Source of the DNA: Bacteriovoracaceae bacterium
GTDB lineage: Bacteria; Bdellovibrionota; Bacteriovoracia; Bacteriovoracales; Bacteriovoracaceae
Direction: 5' to 3'
Assembly (NCBI GenBank): GCA_024711325.1
Contig: JANJTC010000002.1
Span: 434,001-498,000 of the forward strand
Length of the DNA: 64,000 bases
The notes under the pieces are model-generated. The model saw only the letters and a program-made list of their open reading frames with translations, made no database searches and was not told the origin of the DNA. The position numbers and the translations under genes are program-made. Of this stretch, positions 16,939 through 26,260 are shown piece by piece (position 1 is the first letter of the stretch; each line of letters starts with the position of its first letter).

Positions 16939-17706
16939 ATGAAAGAAGATATTTCTGCTTCAAACCAGAGTGACTGGGGAACCCGTTCAAGAGACCAGGA
17001 AGAAAGGGTTTTTTTGGAAGGGCCCAAATCACGCTCATTCGAAATTCATCACGCTTTCAATGTTTTTTTCGAAATTATCAAAGGCCTTAGAACCTTCCAT
17101 TTTGTTGGTCCTTGCGTAACTGTCTTTGGCTCGGCCCGCTTTGAATCAAATCACGAATTTTACAAACTCGGTCATGAAGTAGGCAGGGAGCTTGCTTTAA
17201 AGGGGTTTGCAGTCATGACCGGCGGCGGTCCTGGTATTATGGAAGCTGCCAATAAAGGTGCAAAATCCTTAGGTGGATGCTCTTTAGGATGCAACATTAC
17301 GCTTCCCCATGAACAAAAGCCTAATCCTTACCTGGATGTCTGGATGGAGTTTAAATACTTCATGGTCAGAAAGTTCATGCTTGCTAAGTATTCTTATGGT
17401 TTTGTGGCGCTGCCTGGTGGATTTGGAACTTTGGACGAATTATTTGGCATTTTAACCTTAATTCAAACGAAAAAGATTAAGAATTTTCCTGTTGTATTAG
17501 TGGGGAAAGAGTTTTGGGAGCCTTTAAGGGTCTTAATAGAGGAGCGGCTAGTTGAGGCCAAAACCATCAATCCCGCGGACACTCAGACCCTTTATTTCAC
17601 TGATTCTCCCCGAGAAGCGGCATTATTTATCCAGTCAATTGCTACAGATCGTTTCGAGCTTAAAATCAGGCCTCATAAATTTCTTGGTGAGCATAAATAT
17701 AGATAA
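16939..17706 (+). CDS. LOG family nucleotide 5'-monophosphate phosphoribohydrolase
   Basis: This 255-residue Rossmann-fold protein has the LOG signatures GGGPGIMEAANKGA (95-108) and PGGFGTLDE (159-167). LOG enzymes hydrolyse nucleoside 5'-monophosphates (including cytokinin ribotides or AMP/GMP) to free base and ribose 5-phosphate. An N-terminal extension of about 50 residues precedes the core domain, as in the TIGR00730-type bacterial proteins. It is cytoplasmic. A weak AAGG precedes the ATG. Confidence 0.88.
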   Translation: MKEDISASNQSDWGTRSRDQEERVFLEGPKSRSFEIHHAFNVFFEIIKGLRTFHFVGPCVTVFGSARFESNHEFYKLGHEVGRELALKGFAVMTGGGPGIMEAANKGAKSLGGCSLGCNITLPHEQKPNPYLDVWMEFKYFMVRKFMLAKYSYGFVALPGGFGTLDELFGILTLIQTKKIKNFPVVLVGKEFWEPLRVLIEERLVEAKTINPADTQTLYFTDSPREAALFIQSIATDRFELKIRPHKFLGEHKYR

Positions 17707-17797
17707 CCTAAAGAATTACATACTGTCGGATTTTACCTTTGCTAAATTTCTATTCTCCCTTTATCTTGGCGATGAAAGCTTAGATTGGAGAATCGTA

Positions 17798-18004
17798 ATG
17801 AAAGAACTTTTCAAGAATCCACATACATTTGACATGAATGAATATTATTCAGGCATGACCTTCGTTATTGGAGGAAGAGACTTTGAGCGCGAGGAAAAAG
17901 AAACTCCAAAGAAAGAAGTAACTCTGCGTTCGGAGAAAAACATTCCGGTTGAGCTTGATTGGTCATTTCTTAAATCGATTGCTTCCAGAAAACGTTTTAA
18001 ATAA
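17798..18004 (+). CDS. Hypothetical small cytoplasmic protein
   Basis: This 68-residue protein has no recognised family, is highly charged and has no signal peptide. The ATG at 17798 has GGAG seven bases upstream. The longer frame starting at 17552 overlaps the LOG gene in another frame and was rejected as a start. It converges on the LD-carboxypeptidase gene with a 5-bp gap. Confidence 0.6.
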   Translation: MKELFKNPHTFDMNEYYSGMTFVIGGRDFEREEKETPKKEVTLRSEKNIPVELDWSFLKSIASRKRFK

Positions 18005-18009
18005 ATTCC

Positions 18010-18945
18010 TTATTCTACTCCACCATAGTGACAAGTCAGTTCTCCAGTCTTGCCGGTTTTAAGTTGGCAATTGGTATTAAATGGAATTGGGTAGTGAGTG
18101 ACAGGATCGTGTCCGGCCTTTAGACCTGAAAAAACAGGATAGGGAACTCGGTCTGCAAATCTTTTTAAGGCCACATGGGTTAGATCATTTCCATCTTTCT
18201 CAAAACCCTCAGTAAAGTCACCGAAGACTATGGCCTTTAATCCCTTATTGATGAGTTTTGCCTGGTACATTTGTTCCAGCATCCTATCCACGCTGTAACC
18301 CCTTTCGGCCACATCTTCTATAAAGAGAATCTTGCCTTTAGGATTAATTTCCCACGAAGTTCCTAGAGATGATTGCACGATTCTTAGGTTACCTCCCGTA
18401 ATCGTTCCTTCAATTGTATTTTCTATCTTGGCCGGCGCATTGAGAGGTCTTAATCTTTTGAAGGTTTTGTGATCAGTATTCCCAAAGATGACATCTTTTA
18501 AAAATTTCCGGTCAGGTGAATTTGCCAGATCTGGATGCATTTGACTGATAGTCCGGCCATGTAAAGTAGGCCACTTCCAATGCTGGTTAAAAAAAATGTG
18601 GAGGGCCGTGATGTCACTAAAACCAATGAATAGCTTTGGTTTTTTAGGAGGCTTCATTTTAAGGAGATAAGGGATAAGCCTCATACTGCCGTAACCACCC
18701 CTAAGGCACCAAATGGCCTTGGAATCTGAAGAGAGCGCTTCCGTAAGATGCCGGAGTTGAACCTCCAAGGGGGCCGCAAAAAATACATCCGTTTTGATAA
18801 TATCTTCAGGCACGTTGGGAACGAGTCCCATTCTTTCCATCCAGCGGATTCCATCTTCCAGGCGGTGATATGGAGAGTTTGAAGCAGGAGCGATGACATC
18901 GACAACGTCACCTTTTTTAAGAAAGTCCCAGTTATATTTTTTCAT
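18010..18945 (-). CDS. LD-carboxypeptidase (peptidase S66)
   Basis: This 311-residue serine peptidase of the LdcA/MccF family removes the terminal D-Ala from murein tetrapeptides during peptidoglycan recycling. The catalytic triad is visible as Ser110 in GFSDIT, Glu210 in FIEDVAERGY and His279 in AGHDP. The substrate-pocket motif RGGYGS precedes them. No signal peptide is seen, consistent with a cytosolic recycling role. It is divergent from the TonB-receptor gene. Confidence 0.9.
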   Translation of the reverse strand: MKKYNWDFLKKGDVVDVIAPASNSPYHRLEDGIRWMERMGLVPNVPEDIIKTDVFFAAPLEVQLRHLTEALSSDSKAIWCLRGGYGSMRLIPYLLKMKPPKKPKLFIGFSDITALHIFFNQHWKWPTLHGRTISQMHPDLANSPDRKFLKDVIFGNTDHKTFKRLRPLNAPAKIENTIEGTITGGNLRIVQSSLGTSWEINPKGKILFIEDVAERGYSVDRMLEQMYQAKLINKGLKAIVFGDFTEGFEKDGNDLTHVALKRFADRVPYPVFSGLKAGHDPVTHYPIPFNTNCQLKTGKTGELTCHYGGVE

Positions 18946-19000
18946 AAACTCATTGTAGTATTCGAAAAAATATTGTGCAAAGCATTTTCAAGTTCTTGTC

Positions 19001-19038
19001 TTTACAAGGTATAAAAAAAAGTTAGAATAATTGCAACT
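19001..19038 (+). promoter_or_regulatory. Promoter with overlapping Fur/Zur-type box
   Basis: TTTACA (19001-19006), a 16-bp spacer and TAGAAT (19023-19028) form a good sigma-70-type promoter. The -10 lies inside the 19-bp imperfect palindrome agttagaataattgcaact (19020-19038; arms AGTT-nn-AAT and ATT-nn-AACT), the size and symmetry of Fur-family operators. Binding there would block RNA polymerase. The convergent downstream gene encodes a Fur-family regulator. Confidence 0.6.
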
Positions 19039-19059
19039 GACTTGCAAAATAAGGACATC

Positions 19060-21039
19060 ATGAAAGCACTATTAATTGCAGCACTATTATTAAGTTCAAC
19101 TATTCATGCACATGAAGAGAAACTTGAAGACATTGAAGTCATCGAACACGAAGAGACTCAAGGACTAGTTGATTTCGTTCCGAGTGTAAAAAAACTAAAA
19201 GGTCGTGAATTAACAAAAAGACGTCAGACCAGTATTGGTGACACTCTTAGTTCAGAGGCAGGTGTTCAAAGTACCAGCTTTGGACCTAATTCAGGTCGTC
19301 CGGTAATAAGAGGCCTGGATGGAGACAGAATTCGGGTTCTGCAAAACAGTCTTGGAACGTTAGATGCTTCAACCCAGAGTTTGGATCATGCTATACCGGT
19401 TGATACATTAACAATAGACCAAATGGATATAGTTAGAGGACCGATGAGTCTTCTATATGGATCTTCTGCCGTTGGCGGAGTAGTGAATCTTGTGACAAAT
19501 CGTATTCATTATTCATATGAAGAGGGTTTTTTTACGAAATTTTTAACTCAAGGTGAGACCGTTAATAATGGAATGAGTTCCGCCCTTCACTTGAACTACG
19601 GAAAAAATAAGTGGATGTTTCATATCGATGGTTCTACCAGAAATTTAGGTGAGCAACGCATACCTGGTTATGCCCGTAGCTCAAAAGTCAGAAAGGCCGA
19701 TCCATTAGCTGATGAGGCCAAGGATAAGCTGCCAAATAGTTTTAATAAACAAGACAATGTGGCCGTAGCTGTTTCGCGAATTCTTGATCGTGGTTATTAC
19801 GGAGTTTCTTTTAACCATTATAATACTCTTTATGGCTCTGTCGCTGATGAAGAAGTCTCCATTGATATGACTCAAAATCGATTTGAGTTTCATGGAGAAT
19901 ATCGTCCTGAAAATGGTTTATTTAGAAAAATTAAATTGAAGTCGGCCCAAAGTGATTATTTTCATCGTGAAATCGAAGGTGGCCAGACCGGCACAACCTT
20001 TAAAAATAATGGTAATGAAACAAGAGTTGAAGGTCTCAATAAGTCGGGAGATCTCAATGGTGTGACAGGGGTTCAATCCCAAATTTTTAAATTTAGTGCC
20101 AAAGGTGAGGAAGCCTTTTTACCAAAATCACAAAACACTAAAATCGCACTCTTTACTTTTCAACAGCTTTCACTTGGCAAGCATGCTCTGCGCTTTGGAG
20201 GTCGTCTTGAAAATTCAGAGATTGAAAAAAAATCATCAGATAACTTTGGAGCTTCAGATGAGAAAAGTTATCTGGGGATGAATGCTTCCATTGGGCATTG
20301 TTATGACTTTTCTAAGAAAAATACCCTTGAAACAAGCCTTTCTTATTCTGAAAGGGCCCCTAACTTTCAGGAGCTTTATGCTAACGGCGATCACCTTGCC
20401 ACCAGCACTTTTGAACAAGGGGATTCGACATTAATTAAAGAAAAGGCGACTGCCTTTGAAGTGACCTATAAAAATGTTTCCGATAAAAATGAATTCACGG
20501 GTAGTATTTATACTCAAGTGTTCAAGGACTATATTTCTCTAAACCCCACTGGAGGGGTTTCTCCAGGTGAAGGTTTTGCTGTGTATGATTATCAGCAAGT
20601 GGATGCTCTTTTTTATGGCATTGATCTGGATAACCGATTAGAAATTGGAAAGTTATCACGTGGGGCGCTTTATTTTTTAAATAAATTTGATCTTGTTCGA
20701 GGGAAAGATACTGATTCTGGGAAAGATCTTCCAAGACTTTCTCCTCCAAGAATCTCAGTGGGCCTTGAATATGCCAGTGACAGTTGGACAGGGGACATCG
20801 AAGCTCAGTATGTCGCCCAACAGACAAAAACTGCGGATTTTGAATCGAGTACAGAGGATTATACGTTAACTAATATTGGTTACACTTATCATATGGTGGG
20901 TAATATCTCTTCTTTGGATTTGTTTGCCAGAGTGAGAAATATTTTTGATGTCGAAGCAAGAAGTCACGTTTCAACCTTAAAAGAAATAGCACCTCTTCCT
21001 GGCAGAAATTTAATTGTTGGGGCCCAGTTTCAGTTTTAA
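19060..21039 (+). CDS. TonB-dependent outer-membrane receptor, ZnuD-like candidate
   Basis: This 659-residue outer-membrane protein starts at ATG 19060 behind AAGGA, and an in-frame TTG at 19042 is less likely. It has a signal peptide ending THA, a plug domain with TSIGDTLSSEAGVQ, RPVIRGLDGDRIRVL and IVRGPMSLLYGSSAVGGVVNL, then a 22-strand-type barrel ending in QFQF with the expected terminal Phe. A His/Glu-rich start of the mature protein, a Fur-type box in its promoter and a neighbouring Zur-like regulator suggest metal (zinc) uptake. The substrate is inferred. Confidence 0.88.
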   Translation: MKALLIAALLLSSTIHAHEEKLEDIEVIEHEETQGLVDFVPSVKKLKGRELTKRRQTSIGDTLSSEAGVQSTSFGPNSGRPVIRGLDGDRIRVLQNSLGTLDASTQSLDHAIPVDTLTIDQMDIVRGPMSLLYGSSAVGGVVNLVTNRIHYSYEEGFFTKFLTQGETVNNGMSSALHLNYGKNKWMFHIDGSTRNLGEQRIPGYARSSKVRKADPLADEAKDKLPNSFNKQDNVAVAVSRILDRGYYGVSFNHYNTLYGSVADEEVSIDMTQNRFEFHGEYRPENGLFRKIKLKSAQSDYFHREIEGGQTGTTFKNNGNETRVEGLNKSGDLNGVTGVQSQIFKFSAKGEEAFLPKSQNTKIALFTFQQLSLGKHALRFGGRLENSEIEKKSSDNFGASDEKSYLGMNASIGHCYDFSKKNTLETSLSYSERAPNFQELYANGDHLATSTFEQGDSTLIKEKATAFEVTYKNVSDKNEFTGSIYTQVFKDYISLNPTGGVSPGEGFAVYDYQQVDALFYGIDLDNRLEIGKLSRGALYFLNKFDLVRGKDTDSGKDLPRLSPPRISVGLEYASDSWTGDIEAQYVAQQTKTADFESSTEDYTLTNIGYTYHMVGNISSLDLFARVRNIFDVEARSHVSTLKEIAPLPGRNLIVGAQFQF

Positions 21040-21042
21040 AGA

Positions 21043-21510
21043 TTAACGACATTTGGAGCATATGCCGGAGAATTCCAGGCGATGCTCCATGTCTTTAAAG
21101 CCAAGCCTGGCGATGGCCTTTTCAAAGGGCGCCAGATCACAGTGTTCTATATTTTTAATATCGCCGCAATTCCGACAACGGACATGGTGATGATGATGAG
21201 GGTTGCGTTGATCTTCTGAGGCATGATTCATTTCATAGCGAAAGAAGCCTTCGTCCAGATTAACTTCCTGAATTAAATGCTTTTCCTTAAATTGTGTCAG
21301 TGTTCGAAAAATGGTTGAAACATCACAGCTTTCTTTCATCAGTGAGTGAATTTCCGCTACCGAAAGAGGTTTGTGAGACCGGGATATTTCCTGAAGGATT
21401 TTAATCTTACCCTTAGTGCGGTTAAGACCATTCTCAGTTAAAATATCTTTGGCGGCCGCTTCGCTCAAAGGTGAGTGGCAACATTTTTTGTCCATACAGG
21501 ATGCTAGCAT
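21043..21510 (-). CDS. Fur-family transcriptional regulator (Zur-like)
   Basis: This 155-residue winged-helix regulator has the DNA-binding segment SCDVSTIFRTLTQFKEKHLIQEV, a His cluster at 105-109 (metal site) and paired CxxC motifs (Cys112/115 and Cys151/154) forming the structural zinc site. The N-terminus is Cys-rich (CMDKKCC), which is unusual. The start could be ATG 21510 or ATG 21495. It ends 3 bp from the TonB receptor stop codon, and the receptor promoter carries a Fur-type palindrome. It is probably the metal-responsive repressor of that receptor. Confidence 0.88.
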   Translation of the reverse strand: MLASCMDKKCCHSPLSEAAAKDILTENGLNRTKGKIKILQEISRSHKPLSVAEIHSLMKESCDVSTIFRTLTQFKEKHLIQEVNLDEGFFRYEMNHASEDQRNPHHHHHVRCRNCGDIKNIEHCDLAPFEKAIARLGFKDMEHRLEFSGICSKCR

Positions 21511-21541
21511 AAATAAAGCATCAGGTAAAAGTTTGCTGTCC

Positions 21542-24424
21542 TTAATTAATCTGTTCCTGGGTTTTAAGTCCCAGGATCAATTTTAAGGCCGCAAAGGAAT
21601 GGGCGCGTTTTACGCGTTGATACTCTTGAGACTTCTCCTGATTGGCAATTTTCTTGTCCAAAATCGACTTGGCCTCAGCTGTCAATGAGGAGTACTGAAC
21701 TTTCATTTCTTGCTGAATCTCGACGCCATCTTTTAAGACTTTAAACTTAAGCACCACACCTGTTTCTTTTAAGCGCTTCAAAGTTTGTACGTCCAGATCT
21801 GTTTGAGTTACATATGAAATGACTTCCTTGCTTAAATCTTCTTGTCCGAACTCTTTGTCATTAACACGAACCATCTTCGATTCAATTATAATTGCACCGC
21901 GGGAAGTTTCCTTGACTGCACCGAGATCAGCACGGGATGCTGGACTTCTCGTTATCTGAGCAGCAGAGGAACTACTACCTTTGGAAGTGGTGGCCTGACC
22001 TGAAGAAGATTCTGAAAAATGTGAAGCATCACGGTTGTCCATTGTTCCAGTTTTTGAAACCATCGAACCTGACAAACTTCCGCCCTGAAAAACTGGTGCT
22101 TCATAGCTATTATCAGCAGATTGAGAGGCCACCTTTACAGGAGTATTGATCTCTTTTTCAAGACTTTCCAGGTTTTGTTCGAGGTTCTTTACTTTCATTC
22201 TTTCTGTTTCCCGAACGAGTTCATTCATTCTTTCTTTGTCTTTGGCTATTTCATCTTTTAATCTTAATAGTTCTTTTAAATCCTCATCGCTGGTATTTGA
22301 TAGTAGTTTTTCAACTTCGGCCTTATTGCTCTCATCCGCTAAAAAATCTCTTAATAAGGCCTTATTGTTTTTCGTCGTCTTTTTAATCGGAGAAGGTGAT
22401 GACAAGGAAGCTGAAGGGGTGATGTAAGTATTGGCCGCCATTGCATTTACATTGGACGATTGTGACTTACTTAAAATGTTTTCTTCATTCTTGTCAGACA
22501 AAACAGTAGATTGCTTGCCAAGGGCCGAGGATGGCGTAATCGCTGCTTTCGGAATATTGGCCAGGGATGCAATCTCAGGTGATGAGATTCTTTCTTTCTC
22601 ACCAATGCTACTAATCCGTTCGATATATTTTGTAACAGCTGAGTTCCCATTGTCGATAGACTTAATAAAATTGGCGTAACCGCTGGTTCGCTTTTGGTCA
22701 GGCTTTGATTTACGATCCAGATAGTCTGAAAGGTTAATATTGGTATTTGGATCAATTAATTTAATGAACTGATCGCCTTTGGCCCGGCTATTTATCATTC
22801 GACAAAGGATTGTGTCTTTTAAGGTTGAATCCACATCTTTCTTGGTGAAAGTGAGGTATTTGTTTAAATCGTCCGGACTGATTTTCTGGATCAGGCCATT
22901 TTCCGGCGCACAGACTGACTGAACAAATTGTTCTTTTATTTTTTCACAGTTATTTTCGTAGTAGTTCCCTAAGAGTGAAGGGTTTCCTTCAAGCTTTTCA
23001 ATTAACGAACGCGATCCTTTCATATCGGTTATTTTGCGAAATAGATCCGGATCTTTGAATATTGCCTTAAATCCAGGATATTGCTCCACTGCAATCTTAT
23101 AAGCATCCCGAACCATATCTGCAAAGTCCGTTTCAATACCTGTTTTTGATGCAATATTTAGGTTATTGTAAAAAGTCCGGTTCTTAGCAAAGATATTTAA
23201 CCCCAGATTTTTATCAGTGACTTTTTTTATGAGTCTTTGTGTGGCAGGGGATTTTTCATCCCGGATGAGTTCATAAATGGCGTGACCTGGTTGCTCGCCG
23301 AATGAAATTTTAAGATTAAGTTCACGGGCCAATTCCGGATCTTCCAGGATGAAGTCCGTGATCTCATCAATAAACTTCACCTGTGGATTACTTTTTACAA
23401 TGCCCAACCGAAGAATATCGTATGACCTTCTGGTTTTAGATACTTCTGTAGTCGTATTGAGAATATCTTCTTCTAAACTTTTAAATTTTCCTTCCAATGT
23501 TGGTTTATCTATGAAGTCTCCGAAGACTCCCATAAAGCTTTCAATTCTCCGATCTCTTTTTGCCGGATCAATGTCATTTAAAGCGCATTCCGATTTCATG
23601 GCCTCTTTATAGTCATTCACATTTGTACATTGTAAGGCAGTAGCGCGCTTGGGATCCTGGTGAAGTGCTTTTACATTGTTTGTTAAGTAATACCGAACAT
23701 CTTCCATGTTTGAAGAAAAATCATTTATAAACTTTTTTCCAGCAGCGTTGAATATTATGTCATTTAGTTTTTTCTTCTCTTTATCTATCTCAAGACTGAG
23801 AACCCGGTGGGATAAATTTTTATGTTGAGACTCGTAGTCGGCCGCCAATTTTTTTTCCAGGCATTTACAGGAAGATGGTGAATATTTAGGGTTTTCAAAA
23901 GTATCAACGGAAAAATTATTCAAGGGGAGCTGCCCAGCAACCTGCTGGAAAACACTCAATGATTGCTGAAGGTCCGCATCATAAATGGTGCAAGCATAAT
24001 CTTCTTTGGGATCATTACATTCTACCATGGCAGAAGAAACAAGGTTAGGTATGGCCACAGGTAAGATCGGAGCGCTAGTGGTGGTGATAATTTGCTCTAG
24101 TGCTTTGTCATCCTCACTTTGTTTTATCTCCTGAATCATTGAAATTTGAGTTTTACAATTTTCAAGAGAGTCAGGGCTTTTTTTCTGGATGTGTTCCCAC
24201 ATTATTTTTCTACATGTCTCTTCAAATTTTTTTCTATGTACGTGAGTGACAGGAAAAAATTGACCACAATCATTGGGTGAGGAATTTGGTTTTTCGGCCG
24301 CTTCTATTACTTTGCTACATGTTGTATCAGGATTGATTTCTGAAAATATCCAGGTAAAAGGCATGGCCATGACATTGGTTGTATAGGTGACCACAAGACA
24401 GATTAAATAACGCTTTATTTTCAT
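21542..24424 (-). CDS. Large secreted protein of unknown function
   Basis: This 960-residue protein has a signal peptide (MKIKRYLICLVVTYTTNVMA) and a GAGG ribosome site. The N-terminal two thirds is helical and contains many cysteines likely to form disulfides in the periplasm or outside. About residues 690-770 form a charged coiled coil. A Ser/Thr/Ala/Gly-rich linker (about 790-850) precedes a small C-terminal alpha/beta segment. I do not recognise a family. Its size, export and coiled coil suggest a surface or structural factor. Confidence 0.75.
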   Translation of the reverse strand: MKIKRYLICLVVTYTTNVMAMPFTWIFSEINPDTTCSKVIEAAEKPNSSPNDCGQFFPVTHVHRKKFEETCRKIMWEHIQKKSPDSLENCKTQISMIQEIKQSEDDKALEQIITTTSAPILPVAIPNLVSSAMVECNDPKEDYACTIYDADLQQSLSVFQQVAGQLPLNNFSVDTFENPKYSPSSCKCLEKKLAADYESQHKNLSHRVLSLEIDKEKKKLNDIIFNAAGKKFINDFSSNMEDVRYYLTNNVKALHQDPKRATALQCTNVNDYKEAMKSECALNDIDPAKRDRRIESFMGVFGDFIDKPTLEGKFKSLEEDILNTTTEVSKTRRSYDILRLGIVKSNPQVKFIDEITDFILEDPELARELNLKISFGEQPGHAIYELIRDEKSPATQRLIKKVTDKNLGLNIFAKNRTFYNNLNIASKTGIETDFADMVRDAYKIAVEQYPGFKAIFKDPDLFRKITDMKGSRSLIEKLEGNPSLLGNYYENNCEKIKEQFVQSVCAPENGLIQKISPDDLNKYLTFTKKDVDSTLKDTILCRMINSRAKGDQFIKLIDPNTNINLSDYLDRKSKPDQKRTSGYANFIKSIDNGNSAVTKYIERISSIGEKERISSPEIASLANIPKAAITPSSALGKQSTVLSDKNEENILSKSQSSNVNAMAANTYITPSASLSSPSPIKKTTKNNKALLRDFLADESNKAEVEKLLSNTSDEDLKELLRLKDEIAKDKERMNELVRETERMKVKNLEQNLESLEKEINTPVKVASQSADNSYEAPVFQGGSLSGSMVSKTGTMDNRDASHFSESSSGQATTSKGSSSSAAQITRSPASRADLGAVKETSRGAIIIESKMVRVNDKEFGQEDLSKEVISYVTQTDLDVQTLKRLKETGVVLKFKVLKDGVEIQQEMKVQYSSLTAEAKSILDKKIANQEKSQEYQRVKRAHSFAALKLILGLKTQEQIN

Positions 24425-24567
24425 GTTTTTTTCCTCGATCTTTTATCGGCACAAGCTGAAGGTTTCTTAAGGTAGATGGAGTAAAAAATTAATTTTAATC
24501 ATCTATTTCGAACTAGAGATATTAAGGGTTTGCCCAGATAATAGAAAATAACAGTGAGGTTAATCAT

Positions 24568-26226
24568 ATGAACTTTCTTCAGGTCCCACCCAAATTGGAA
24601 CATCCTTTTTTGAATGATAAGTTATTGAAATCCTATCTCTTGAGGATGATTCCTGACAAATTTTATTCAAATGTGGAGCAAGATCTTATCCGTTTTGGGG
24701 AGCGAATCCTTACTGAACTTGAGCCTTTGGCCCAGGATGCGGAGAATTGCCAACCTGTACATGTTCCTTATGATGCCTGGGGAAAAAGAGTTGATCATAT
24801 CCAAGTGTCTCATGCCTGGAAGCGATTACATGAAATAGCTGCTGAAGAGGGGATCGTGGCCTCCGGTTATGAAAGAAAACTGGAGGAGTTTTCCCGAGTC
24901 TATCAGTTTGCTAAACTTTACCTTTACCACCCATCTTCTGCTATTTACTCCTGCCCTTTGGCCATGACTGATGGTGCCGCTAGAGTAATTGAACTCTTTG
25001 GCACTGATGAGATGAAAACGAGAGCTTTCCGGTTTTTAACTTCCAGAGACCCACAAATTTTCTGGACCTCAGGGCAATGGATGACTGAAAAAAGTGGAGG
25101 TTCTGATGTTAGCGGCTCAGAGACAACTGCTAAAATAGAGGGCGATCATTATCGACTTTATGGTGAGAAGTGGTTTACTTCGGCCACGACCTCACAGATG
25201 GCCATGACTCTGGCAAGGATTGAAGGTGATGAAAAATTAAGTCTCTTCTACTTAGAGTTAAGGGACGAACAAGGTGATTTGCAAAATATTCAAATTAATC
25301 GTTTGAAAGATAAAATGGGAACCAAGGCCCTTCCTACTGCTGAAATCACATTGAATGGAACTCCTGCCACATTAGTTGGTGAAAGAGGAAAAGGGGTTAA
25401 ACATATCTCCAACCTTTTCAATATTACCAGGCTCTACAATGCTTGCTGTGCAGTTGGGTACATGCAAAGGGGAATCTCTCTGGCCCTTGATTACTCGAAA
25501 AAACGAATAGCTTTTGGAAAGACAATCCTAAGTCATGGGTTGCATGCTGAAACCCTGGCCGAAATGCAGGTCCGATTTGAGGCATCTTTTATCCTGACAT
25601 TTCATGCAGCCCTACTTTTAGGTAAAGAAGAAACTGGTAAGGCCGATTCAATCGAATCAGGAACACTTCGTTTACTTATACCACTAGCGAAATTGTTCAC
25701 TGCTAAGGAAGGTGTTGCTATTGCTTCAGAGGTTATTGAATCATTTGGTGGCGCAGGCTATTTGGAGGACACAGGACTCCCACAGCTTCTGAGAAATGCC
25801 CAGGTTCTCTCAATTTGGGAAGGGACAACTAATGTTCTCTCACTTGATGCTTTACGTGCAATTAAAAAAGATAAGGCCGGGGAAGCTTTCATGGAGGATA
25901 TTGCTCGGAGGATGGAGACAATTAGGCATCCTGAGTTGATAAAAATGAAAGAAGAGATTCTTTCAGCTTCTGAGAGTTTGGCCAAGCGATTGATGACCAC
26001 ATTAGATGAAGAAGAACTCAACACAAGTGCCAGGGTATTGGCCCTTTCTCTTTCCAAAACTTTTTCTGCCAGTTTATTGATAGAGCAAGCACAATGGGGA
26101 TTAGTTCATGAAAAAGACACTAGAAGTTTCCTGGTACTGAAACGATTTTTGAAAATGGGACTTTTAGAAAAATTTGAAAGTCATGTGGAGCATAGGAAAG
26201 AATCTAATATCATTCTTGGAGTGTGA
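24568..26226 (+). CDS. AidB-like acyl-CoA dehydrogenase
   Basis: This 552-residue FAD flavoprotein belongs to the acyl-CoA dehydrogenase superfamily, AidB/ACAD11-like branch. It has WMTEKSGGSDVSGSETTA (FAD/substrate segment), KWFTSATTSQMAM, RKR-type SKKRIAFGKTI, ESFGGAGYLEDTGLPQLLRNAQVLSIWEGTTNV and a C-terminal helical extension. E. coli AidB binds DNA and is linked to the alkylation response. An AlkB-like gene occurs at 40707, but the two are not adjacent. GAGG precedes the ATG. A bidirectional hairpin follows. Confidence 0.9.
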   Translation: MNFLQVPPKLEHPFLNDKLLKSYLLRMIPDKFYSNVEQDLIRFGERILTELEPLAQDAENCQPVHVPYDAWGKRVDHIQVSHAWKRLHEIAAEEGIVASGYERKLEEFSRVYQFAKLYLYHPSSAIYSCPLAMTDGAARVIELFGTDEMKTRAFRFLTSRDPQIFWTSGQWMTEKSGGSDVSGSETTAKIEGDHYRLYGEKWFTSATTSQMAMTLARIEGDEKLSLFYLELRDEQGDLQNIQINRLKDKMGTKALPTAEITLNGTPATLVGERGKGVKHISNLFNITRLYNACCAVGYMQRGISLALDYSKKRIAFGKTILSHGLHAETLAEMQVRFEASFILTFHAALLLGKEETGKADSIESGTLRLLIPLAKLFTAKEGVAIASEVIESFGGAGYLEDTGLPQLLRNAQVLSIWEGTTNVLSLDALRAIKKDKAGEAFMEDIARRMETIRHPELIKMKEEILSASESLAKRLMTTLDEEELNTSARVLALSLSKTFSASLLIEQAQWGLVHEKDTRSFLVLKRFLKMGLLEKFESHVEHRKESNIILGV

Positions 26227-26259
26227 TATGAGGGACGGATGATGACCGTCCCTCATATC
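26225..26259. terminator. Long perfect hairpin between convergent genes
   Basis: A 14-bp perfect stem (GATATGAGGGACGG paired with its complement) with a 7-nt loop overlaps the acyl-CoA dehydrogenase stop codon and abuts the stop of the convergent CHRD-like gene. The T-tracts are weak, but the location fits a bidirectional terminator. Confidence 0.65.
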
Positions 26260-26260
26260 G

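Noticed and set aside
17552..17797. N-terminal extension of the 68-residue gene overlapping the LOG gene
   Set aside because: It lies in another frame of a real gene and has no ribosome site; the ATG at 17798 has GGAG at correct spacing.
20071..20085. GGTTCAATCC-like tRNA T-loop sequence
   Set aside because: It lies inside the TonB-receptor coding sequence, without acceptor or anticodon stems.
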